From Colius striatus (taxonomy: Eukaryota > Chordata > Aves > Coliiformes > Coliidae), in contig NC_084790.1 in NCBI RefSeq assembly GCF_028858725.1, positions 88,785,496 through 88,849,495 on the forward strand: 64,000 nt of DNA, in the 5' to 3' direction. This document shows, piece after piece, positions 24,101 to 36,100 of this stretch. Positions within the stretch are counted from its first letter, which is position 1. Every line of letters begins with the position of its first letter. The notes below the pieces were generated by a model. The model did no database searches, was not told the DNA's origin, and saw only the letters and a program-made list of their open reading frames with translations. A program made the translations under genes and the position numbers.

Positions 24101-27100
24101 ATATCCTGGCAGAAGCAAATCAGTCATCAAAGAATCACAGAATGGTGGGGGTTGGGAGGGACCTGCTGAAATATCAATCACAGCATATCTTTTAATTTAC
24201 CTGTCCTTGTTTATCTGGAAAACCAGCTCCCTTTTTAGCAATCTCGTCTGTGACAGCAGAGACGTATCTCCTCTGCTCGTCCAGAATCATGTCCAGCTGC
24301 CTATTAAGCTGTTTGATTTCGAGATGAATTCGATTCTGCCCCTCAAAGATTTGCCTCAGTTCACGATCATTTACAGTTTCAAAGAGATCATCCGCTAAGG
24401 AAAACAAAAGCACAAGTAGTTCTTAAAATGTGTGTTCCTCATAAGTTGCACTGTATCATTCTGCTTGCACCCTTGAAGCTTCCACAATAATATACTTTTT
24501 TCCCCATAATTTGATGTACTTGGTGTTTATTTATCACCATTGTCACAGCAAAGGGCATGATCCCAAATGGGATCAGAACAACTGAACAGAAAACCCAGAT
24601 TAGAATCTTAGAGCTTCTCTTTCAATATATGGCTAAAGCACACCATAAAACAGAAATAGAAGGAAGCTCCAAAGACTCTGTAGCAAAAATATTGTGTCTC
24701 ATAAATGGAAGGCCAGACTATATTGAAAAACACATATGAAGATCAAATGGCACGCGGCCTTTGGGTCACAGCTTAGCTTTTTTCCACAGTGACATCCTGA
24801 AATTCCAGGCCTTGGTGCTGCAGTACCTAAAGTACCTTCCTGAAACATGGTCATTCAAAACCACCTAATTCAGCCCACTGAAGTAAGAAACAGACTGGCT
24901 TCCATCACATTTTCAAATAAGCAGATTCTGTATTGCTCATATCTCAAAAATCCAACCTAGGCAAACAAACAAAACCCCCACCACGTTCTACAGCAGAACA
25001 ATCAAAGCGCTTTGCCTGAACACTCAAAAAAGTGGGCAACAGCCACTAGTATCACTTCCCTAAACCAAATATGATTTTAAACCAGTGGAAAAACACTGTT
25101 GAGACTGAAATATCTTTAAGCCAACACTTGCTGGGAGCTGCAGGTGTTTGGTATCAACAGTAGAAAGGGCACTTTGTTATCAATGACTTAAAATGTAAAA
25201 ATAAAGGCCATAGTTCTTAAGAACATCAGGCCAACCAGAACACCAACGTGAATGCCAGCTACGGCTGTAGTGCTGAAATTAACAGCATTCAATATGTATC
25301 CAGCAGCAGGCAAGCATTAAAAAGCTTTTTCATGCAAGCATATCCACTGGCATACCTTTAATAACTATCCCTAAAACAAGATGCAAACAAACCTTCCTGT
25401 TTGTTATGAATGTGCAGAAACAGACCAAGAAGATGACATCTAAAATACATTTTCAACTAAACAAACAGGGCATGCTTGCTTAATCATCACTGCAGGGAGG
25501 GACACACAGCCTTCTCTCCCTTCTGCTGCTTCACAAGGATTCTCATTGTTCCCATCATGTGTCTCTTTGTTCTGAATTCAGGCATGACAACAGGGACTTC
25601 TTATTTCAGAAAACACTTTACAAACAGGAGACTAAAGATTCTTAAATAAAGGAAATAACAGCAGCAGAAGCTTAGTAAAAGCAGTCAGAGTATCAGGCCC
25701 TAGTTCTGGAAAGCAAATGACAATTGAAAAAAGACTGCTCACAAAACTTGCCTGGCTGTCCCTGCACATCAGGATGTTCCTTCTGAAATTCTTCTTTCTT
25801 TTTATCCAATTCTTGTTGAAAGTGTTCAAACTCTTCTTGATACTTCTCTTTATCTTTTTGAGGAATTTCTGCACCTGGTAATGGCTTTAAAACATTATCA
25901 AAGAGAGATGATGGAGAGAGATTTAATATTTCATGTTCTCCAAAACTCCTATAGAACTTATTTTCCAGCAAGGCTGTTCAAATTTCAGATCTGAAGACAT
26001 AGCATAACTAGTAGAGCACGTCAATATATTGTGGAAATGAGAACCACAGAATCATAGAATGGTGGGGGTTGGAAGGGACCTTTAGAGATCATCCAGTCCA
26101 ACGCCTTGCCAGAGCAGGTCCCACCTAGATCAGGTCACACAGGAACGTGTCCAGGCGGGACTTGAAGACCTTCTGAGAAGAAGCCTCCACACCCTCCCTA
26201 GACAGCCTTGGCCAGGGCTCCCTCACCTCAACATCAAATAATTTTTCCCTCTATGTTCCAGTGGAACTCCCTTGTCCTGTCACTGGACACGACAGAAAAA
26301 AGTGCTGCCCCATCCACTTGACAAACAACTTTTAAATACTTGCAAACATTAATGAGATTCCTCCTCAGTCTCCTCCAAACTAAACAGCCTCAGGTCCCGC
26401 AGCCTTTCCTCACAAGGAAGATGCTCCAGTGCCCTGAGCATCTTGCTGGCCCTGCACTGGCCTCTCTGCAGCAGTTCCCTGTCCCTCTGCAGCTGGGGAG
26501 CCCACAGCTGGACACACGACTCCAGATGAGGCCTCAGCAGATGTGGCAGAGCAGAGGGGGAGCAGAACCTCCCCGGCTCTGCTGCCCACACTCCTCTTGA
26601 TGCATCCCAGGTTGCCATTGGCTTCTTGCCCACGAGGGCACGTTGCTGGCTCACGTTCAGTTCATTATCACCCAGGACTCCCAGTTCCCTCTCCTGGAAC
26701 TGCTCTCCAGCAGGTCAATCCCCAGTCTCTCCTAGTGATGGACTTCTGATACACATGTGCTTTTTGTGATTGGAAAAGAAACCAGGTTTTACAAGGACAG
26801 TTGCTGTTTAACAGGACAGAACTGCTCTAGAAGCACAGGAAGTTGAAAGACAGATTATTTGTCTACTTTCCAAGAAAAGTATACTTGTTAGGTTTTTTCT
26901 CTTCAGGTTTGATTTAACATCAGAACTTCTGTTGACTCAGTCTTGCTTCCAGAATTCTTGAATTAAAATATAACCAAAACATTACAGCATTACTCTCATT
27001 TTTCTAACGATAACTGCATAGCTACATGCAATAATCCTGAAACAGGGATGCCAAGCATAACTTCAGAGAAAATGTCATAATCAGGTGCTACATATAAAAC

Positions 27101-30100
27101 ATACACAATAATATATTTTACACTAATTATGCATAAAGATACTTACTACTTCCTTCCCAGGTTCAGTCAACTGAAAGGTCAGGAAAGACAGGACATCATG
27201 ATCATCTGCATTCAATAAACAAAACAAAAGATCCACTGTTAATTGCTGCTGCTACATATTACTGGCACTTCTCAAATCAACCTTGCACATGGCAAAGGAT
27301 TTTCAGGCAACAGCATCCTCTCAAAGTTCTCCCAAAAGTTTATACAGTGGGGAATGAGACTGCAGAATGTCATTGTCAGGTGAAACTGGAAGTCGTTCCT
27401 GTATCAGGAATTTGGGAAGGGGAGAAGATTATATTACAGTGGTCAAAAATTGGTATAATCGATCACCAGCAATAAAAAACCCTACTGCAAGCTCTGCAAG
27501 TCCCTGTGCTTCTTGTCACAATTGTAAGTATTTGTTACCTGCAAGTCCCCCTGTTGCTGCAGATATTCCAAAATACCCCTGTGGTGGCAGCACCATTTCT
27601 TCCACTTTTGCACAAAATTCATAGTCTTCTTTGTCTGGAGTAAAGCCATTGTTGATTAACACCTACAAGGAGGTAAATGCCACACAAATCTATTTATGTT
27701 GATTGCTTTGTCAGTTTTCAGTAACAGTCACACATACAACTTATTGGTAATTCAGTAGTAGCATCAGAAGTACTAGCAACAAAAAACTGTTTCTTTTCTG
27801 ACTCTTTTTACCATGAAAAGTCCTAAGCTTTGTAGTTTAAAAGCAAAAGAAAGTCTGACTCAAGGTCAGCATGAACAAAAGTCAACATTTTCTACTCATC
27901 AGCTAAGAGGACATACTGCATATAACTCAGACACATATAAAGTGAACACATTTCAGTTATAAGAAGCAGCAAGACAAAACTGTGAGTGAAAAGGAACACA
28001 CAGAGAGGTCAATGGATAGCATGGCACTGCCTGAGCATGCCAAGTAGAGCACTTACGCTGTTGAAGGGAGCACTGAGTGTTTAGGAGCATATCTGGAATA
28101 CCTGTACACCAACATACACAGCACAAGTGGTGTCACACAGTATATAATTGGAGAAGTTTGACTGTACAGCCCTTATAGTTCGAGGTGATGTGGCTGAGAG
28201 CCTTTGGGTAAGGACTAAGGGGACGGAAAACAAAGCAGAGGTCATCGTGGGCATCCACTGTTGATCACTCAGCCAGGATGATAGCACTCATGGGTAATTC
28301 CACAGACAATTAGGAGAAATTGGGGAAAACCCATTAAACAATCCATCAGCTGCTCCATCTGCAGCACGTAATGGACATCGCAGGAAGAGGCGAAGGGTGC
28401 TTGTTGTGGGTGACTCGCTGCTAAGGGGCACTGAGAGACCCATCTGTGGAGCAGGTAGGGAGTCAAAAGAGGTGTGCTGCCTGCCTGGGGCCAAGATCAG
28501 GGATCTAGCTGAGAGAGTGCCATGGCTCATCAGGGATGCAGGCTACTACCCCCTACTTGTGTTCCATGTAGGTATGAATGATGTAATGAGGCATGAAATC
28601 TCCAGGATCCAGATGGATTTTAAATCCTTGGGGGAGCAGGTAAAAGGTAGAGGGGCTCAGGTTATTTTCTCCTGTCCTGTTCAGTACAGATAAAGGAGGA
28701 GTTTGCAATGGAAAAATCAGCCAAGTGAACTCCTGGCTGAGAGGCTGATGCCGGCGTGAAGGCTTTGGGTACTTTGACAATGGATCCTTCCTTGGGGACT
28801 ACAGCTTCATAGGACGGGATGGGATTCATCTCTCCCATAAAGGCACTGGATTATTTGGGAGTAGACTAGCAAATTTAATAAAGAGGTCTTTAAACTAAGG
28901 GACTTGGGGAGTGGGGGGAGAAGTAAAACAGAACAAGCTGTCCCCTCTAGCTGGGAAACACGGCAGGACAGGGAATGCAAGGATAAGTGCCCTTCATCTG
29001 CACACTGGGCTGAGATATGGAAGGCTGACCACCCTGAGAAAGAGCCAAACCGGGGAGGAACCTCCTGCACCCGCCTCTACACCAATGCAGCAGCCTGGGG
29101 AATAAGCAGGAGGAACTGGAGATGTGGGTGTGGATGCAGGGCTACAAACTCATTGTGGTCACAGAGACATGGTGGGACAGCTGCCATGACTGGAGCACAG
29201 CCATGGAGGGTTATGTATTGTTCAGGAAGGACAGACTGACAAGGCGTGGAGGTGGAGTTGCTCTATGTGAGGGAGCAATTAATGTGTACTGAACTGTGCC
29301 TGGGTGTGGATGAGGAGAGAGTAGAATGCTTGTGGGTAAAAATTAATAGCCAGAGCAAGGCAGGTGATATTGTTGTAAGAGTCCACTACAGACCACCTCA
29401 TCAGGAGGAGGATGTGGATGAGGCCTTCTACAAACAGCTGAGAGCTGCCTCACGATCACAGTCCCTGGTCCTCATGGGGGACTCCAACCACCCTGATATT
29501 TGCTGGGAGAGCCACACAGCCAAGCACACGCAGTCCAGGAGGTTGCTGCAGATTGCTGACGACAGCTTCCTGTTGCAGATGATTGAGGAACCAACAAGGA
29601 GGGATGTGCTGCTGGACCTGGTACTGACAAATAGAGAGGGCCTGGTTGGGATGTGAAGGTTGCAGGTAACCTCAGCTGCAGTGACCATGAGATGGCAGGG
29701 TTCAAGGTCCTGTGTGGAAGGGGCAGAACACAAAGCAGGACTGTGACCCTGGATTTCAGGCCAGCCGACTTTGGCCTCTTCAAAGATCTACTTGGATGGA
29801 ACTCATGGGATATGATTCTAGAAGACAGAAGTGCCAATGAGAGCTGGTCAATCTTCAAGCAGCACTTCTTCCAAACCTAGGATCAGTGTGTCCCAACGTG
29901 CAAGAAAGGAGGAAAAGGAGATAGGAGGCCTCCAAGATTAGCAAGGATCTGTTGGGACAACTCAGGCAGAAAGCAGCCATCTATGAGAGGTGGAAACAGG
30001 GGCTGGCTTCTTGGGAAGAGTAACAGGAACACTGCCAGGACATGCAGGGCTGCAACTAGGAAGGCTAGAGACCTAGAAATAAATGTAGCCAGGGATGTTA

Positions 30101-33100
30101 AGGACAGTAATGAGGCATTTTTCAAGTACATCAGCAGCAGAAGGATGGTGAGGGGGAATGTGGGCCCGCTGCTAAATGCTGAGGGTGCCCTGGTGTCTGA
30201 GGATGCAGAGAAGGCTGAAGTACTGAATGTCTTCTTTGCTTCAGTCTTTACAGCCAAGGCTGACCCTCGGGAAGCCCAGTCCAGCAAGGATAATAGGATG
30301 GCCAGGGCAGCAGAGGACTTGTCCTGGGTGGAAGAGGAGGAGGTTAAAGATTTGTTGGCCAAGCTTAAGGCTCATAAGTCAATGGGTCCTGATGGGATGC
30401 ATCCTAGAGTGCTGAGAGAGCTGCTGATGTGATTGCTAAGGCTCTCTCCATCATTTTTGACCAATCATGGAGGACAGGCAAAGTGCCTGAGGACCGGAGA
30501 AAGGCCAATGTCACTCCAGTCTTCCAAAAGGGCAGGAAGAATGACCCAGGAAACTCCAGGCCGGTCAGCCTCACCTCCATCACTGGAAAAGTGATAGAAC
30601 AACTCATCCTAAATGTTATCACTGGACATGTGAACAATAAGATGGTTATCAGGGGGAGTCAACATGGATTCACCAAGGGGAAATCCTGTTTGACCAACCT
30701 GATATCCTTCTATGAGAGCACAACCAGCTGGCTAGATGAGGGGAGAGCAGCAGATGTCATCTACCTTGACTTCAGCAAGGCTTTGGACACTGTCTCCCAC
30801 AACATCCTCATCAGAAAGCTCAGGCAGTGTGGCTGGGATGAGCGGAGGTGAGGTGGATGGAGAGCTGCTGAATGACAGAGCCCAGAGGGTGGGGATCAGT
30901 GGCACAGAATGGAGTTGGAGCCCTGTGGCCAGTGGAGTTCCACAGGGATGGGTTCTGGGGCCAGTCTGGTTCAACATCTTCATCAACCACCTGGATGAGG
31001 GGACAGAGTGTACCCTCATACCCTCAGCAAGTTCCCTGCTGGCACCAAACTGGGAGCACTGGCTGATGCACCAGAGGCTGTGCTGCCATTCAGTGAGAGC
31101 TGGGCAGCCTGAGAGTTGGGCACAGAGGAACCTCCTGAGGTTCAACAAGGACAAGTGCAGAGTCCTGCAGCTGGGGAGGAACAACACCCTGCCCCAGGCC
31201 AGGCTGGGAGTGACCTGCTGGAGAGCAGCTCTGCAGAGAGAGACGTGGGAGTGCTGATTGATAATAAGCTAAACATGAGCCAGCAACGTGCCCTCGTGGG
31301 CAAGAAGGCCAATGGCATCCTGGGATGCATCAAGAAGAGCGTGGCCAACAGGTCAAGGGAGGTTCTTCTCCCTCTCTACTCTGCCCTGGGGAGGCCTCAT
31401 CTGGAGTCCTGTGTCCAGTTCTGGGCTCCTCAGCTCAGGAGGGACAGGGAACTGCTGGAGAGAGGCCAGTGCAGGGCCACCAAGATGATCAGGGGGTTGG
31501 AACATCTTTCATACAAGGAAAGGCTGTGGGAACTGGGGCTGTTTAGTCTGGAGAAGAGGAGACTGAGGGGAGATTTTATTAACATTTATAAATATCTAAA
31601 GGGTGGGTGTCAGGAGGTTGGGACAGCCCTTTTTTCTATAGTAGCAAGCAACAGGACAAGGGGTGATGGGATGAAGCTGGAACACAAAAAGTTCTACTTA
31701 AACATAAGAAAAAACTATTTCACTGTGAGGTGAGGAAGCCCTGGCCCAGGCTGCCCAGGGAGGGTGTGGAGGCTCCTTCCTTGGAGGTCTTCAAGACCCG
31801 CCTGGACATGTTCCTGTGTGACCTGATCTAGGTGAACCTGCTTCTGCAGGGGGGTTGGACTGGATGATCTCTAAAGGTCCCTTCCAACCCCTACTGTTCT
31901 ATGATTCTATGAAATCTCTGGTTCAGCAGTCAGTAAGACTTCAACTTCTCAGATGTCAGCTGTGAATACCATACTGCTCTGACAAGCAAGCCTAGGAGAT
32001 TCCGAAAGATGAATTTATCATCACAAATACTTGGCGACCCAACTTGCCCTCCTAGAACTGTTTGTGACTACAGGAGGACTTGTGGGAGGTGCAATGTTAG
32101 GTGGCTGTCTTGGCCACACGTAGCTTTTAACATTTTTGGTGAAACAAGAAAAAAGGTCAGCAGAGTTGCTACCCTGGATTTCAACTGTAAGCTACCCAAG
32201 GAGCTATTATTTGGCAGTGTCCTCTGCTCAATTGCTTTTGAGGGCCTAGGGGTCCATGAGTGCTGGTCACTCACCTAACTCACATGAGTGAGGTTTTAAG
32301 AAATACTTTGGGTTTTTTTCATTCTGTTTGCTTGGGTTGGAGTTTTTTTGGTTCTTTTTGGTTTTTGTGTTTGTTTTTTTTTTTTAAGAACCTTGCCCAG
32401 GAGAGACAATCCCATCTGTGTCAAAAGTCAGGCAAGTGGGGCAGTCAACCTGCTTGGCTGAACAAGGAATCTTCTTGGAACTCATGAGGAAAAAAGAAAT
32501 CTATGCAATCCCTGGAAGCCAGGCCAGGCTTGGCAGGAAGATTTCAGAGCTGTTGGCACATTCAGGGAGAAGACTCAACGAGGTTTGAAACCAGCCATTG
32601 TTGTGTCAGGCAACAAGAAAGGCTTTTTTAAGAATGTTAATAGCAAGGGGAGGTGCAAGAAAAACAATGGATTAACACCTGTTGAAGATGGTCTCCTGAC
32701 AAACAGAGATGAAGAAAAAACAGGCATTCAATGCTTTTTTGCATCAGTCTGTACAAACACCAACAGACCTTGGGCTGCCTGGCCCTCTGAGCCTTGTCGA
32801 CAATTAAATGGCAAGGGACCAGCTGAATGTTTCTAAGTCCAAGGGGACAAATGAGATTCAACCCAGCCTACTGAAAGAGCTTGCAGATGTTACAAAAGGA
32901 CCCCTTCTAAATTATCTACCAAAAAGTCTTCGGAGGCTGGAGAGGTTCTCACTGACTAGAAGCTGGCCAGTGTTATTCCAGTTTACAAGAAGGGCATGAG
33001 GGAAGACTCAGAAAACTGTAGGCCTGTTAGTTTAACCTCAGTGCCTGGAAAAACTATGGAGAAGATCATACAGAGTGCTTCCGAAAGGCACCAGGAATAA

Positions 33101-36100
33101 TGCAATCATCAGGCATAGTCAGCATGGGTTCCTGTGATAAGGTCACCCACCTTGGGAACGAAGGGAAGGTGCTGAATGTAGTTATGGATTTCAGCAGGGC
33201 TTTGGATACTGTCCCTGATAGGATCTTCAGGACAAGATGTCCAGCTGTAAGATGAACAGGTTCATGGTGCACTAGGTGAAGAACTGGCTGAACAGCAGAG
33301 CTCAAAGGGCTGCCAGTGAATGGGGCTACACCTGTCTGGAGACAGGTCACCAGCAGCATTCCTCAGGGCTCAATCCCAGGGCCAGTGCTGCTCAACACTT
33401 CTACCACTGATCTGGATGCAGGATTTGAATGCACCCTTGGTAAGTTTACTGATGATGCTGAACTGGGAGGTGCTGTTGACTCAAGGGACATGAGGCCCCA
33501 CAGTGGGATCTGGACAAACTGGAGCATTGGGCAATCATCAACGGCACGGAATGTAACAAGAACAAATGTTGGCTTCTTATTCTAGTCTATTCTAAAACTG
33601 ATCACGGTGTAACAATATCAGCTCTGGTTGAAGAAATTCCTGACTCCTGCGTCATTAAAGGCCAGTCTGTTAAAAGTATCCATCCCAGTAAGATTCTGGG
33701 CAACAAAAACATTTTGTCTGATCTAGAAGAGTCACCTCTTACTGTTCCTAGGTTGATTCTAAGTTGAGAGATTCCTTCTTCCTCCATGGATGTATTTGCA
33801 AAACTGGTAAGGTCAGCAGCATTTGGGCCAGCGGATTTCCTAGCTAAGGCATCAGGAACCAGGCACATAGAAAAAGAGGGCAGCCTGGGAGTCTGACATT
33901 TAATTCTCATTCAAGAGTAACAGATAGCTTTTAACATTACAACACAGTGCAAGGTCCATCCTCTCTTAGGTGCACTCGTATTTACTCTTAGAGAAACTTT
34001 TACTACAAAACGACAGTTGCAGTTTTTTTGGCAAACACCTATGAACAGCATCTTTTCAGAAGAAATTGGAAGCCAACTTAAGCACCACATTAGTATTTTT
34101 TCTCCCCTTATCTACAAGGAAATCACAATTATCTGAATAGTGTTTAAGAACTTCTGAAGACTCCCTTATACCAGTGTTTTAGTATCCTCTGTAACCTTCA
34201 AAGCCCTGCTGTTTCTTGGGAGTGGGAAGCCTCAAATAACAAATTTAAGTCTAATGTCAAAAAGTGAGCTTTACTTCTTTCAGACACACATCAGGAACTT
34301 CTTAGAATCAGCTACAAAACCCTCTGCTGCTCTCAGATCAGCTTGAGAAATACCATTCAAGTTAAGGAGCTGCTCAGCCACTTGAAGTTGAGGAATGGAT
34401 GCTGGCTTTGGGACATCTCTATAGGTAAGTCAACAGCAACAGAAATGTCTGAGCATATATGAGTACATTAGCACAACTGACTCCCAGGTAACAACAGGAA
34501 AACCAACAATATCTCCCGAGTCAGCTCAGGAAACCACAGATGCACTAAGGTAGCTAAAGGCACTTGCCTAGCATGCACCTCCTTCCAAACTCTGCTGCTG
34601 AGTTCAACGTTTTCAGTATTAGAACTAACACACGGGGTCTGAGGGTTTTCAAAGAGCTGCAACACTCTCATACTTAAAAACCTGAGAAACCTGAGTAACA
34701 TGTTCTTTCAGAGTACTTACAGTCAGTGTCTTTTGGTAGTAAGTTATCTTTACTCGAATGGGATAGGGTTTGTTGCGGAAGTCTCTCTGACAGGATGCCA
34801 ATGCTTGCGTGGAACCATCACTATGCAATAAGACAACTTACATGAAACTGTATCTGATCACTGATCAGGTAAGACAAAAAAGCAGCAATGTATCACAAAG
34901 CAACATCATGAGAGGTTTTGAATACGCAAGTTTCTCCAAAAGTTGTCCCACAACTGCACTGAGCTTTTCTGATGCCTGGGATCAACAGTACAACATGCTT
35001 TAGACAACACTGAGAGAAGGCAGCAGTGCAGACATCTGTTTGCTTCTAAGATATCTTCCTCCATCTGCGAGCAGAGATGGAAATGAACTATAGTCTGAAC
35101 TGCACCAACTATGCTAGACACTTCTCTCAGAGAATCCAAAAATATGTCAATTGTGCCGCTGACAATAAACAGTCAGGAATCCAAATTCAATTAATTAATT
35201 TTAGCAATAGGCAAGTAGCTTTCTGTTAGTCACTTTTGTCAGTTATTAGCTGTGTGTGGAAGATATGCATAAGCAACGAAGAGGTAAAAAGTCTGTACCT
35301 CTGAGTTCACCCATCCCAAAGGACATATGTCATTTAAATATCCATCAGCTGCCAATTTCTGTGCTGTTACTGACAAAACAGTGTTTTAAGAAACAGAAAA
35401 ACTCAACTGCAAAGAAAAGAATGAAATTTCACATGAAAGAAACATTTATAATGTTTCTCAAAGAGTCTCATGCAACTTTTCATTGTTCAAAACCACACAT
35501 TCAGCATTAACACTAAAAATAAACTTACTTCTGATGGTCATACAGAAGTTGTCCATTGTTGCCTACAACAATGACTCCAGGATTGTTTTTCTAGAAAAGG
35601 AAACATTGAACAAATGGAATAGTTTAATTCAAAGTGAAGTATAAGTAACAATACTGACAGCCTTTCTGCAATAAAGCACCTGAAGTCGTTACACTACAGA
35701 TACACTTCAGACGTTTTCATTCTTTCCGTACTTCAGGATTACTTAAGCAAAATGACTGAGCAGCACTGTATCACGCTGCAAGCTTTGCAAGAGGCTGCTA
35801 CATTTGTTGCATAGTTAAGGGTGAAAAAAATCTACACAAATTAAGTTCTTGAATGTACTATCAATTTGACAAACACAAAAATATAGAAGCCACAGATAGA
35901 ATAAATTCATATGCAGTGAAGATACAGACCTTGAAACTAATAGAAGACTGTCATTGGTTTATATCATGAGTTAATACATGCAACTTTTGCTGGGTAACAC
36001 TGGGAAAAAAACATCCAAACAAACACTATGTTGTCATCCTACTGACCTTGCCAGTCACTAGAAAAACATCAGCACCTATCTATCAGAGACTAAACAAAGT

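Noticed and set aside
27142..27147. Alternative LMAN1 exon 7 donor one to four bases downstream joined to the CAG acceptor of exon 8
   Set aside because: It can keep frame but yields a stalk linker two residues shorter than the family. The AAG acceptor with the GTAAGT donor gives the exact family length.
31116..31733. 205-codon plus-strand ORF
   Set aside because: It is the C-terminal part of CR1 ORF2 ([27 protein letters not shown]), not a host gene.
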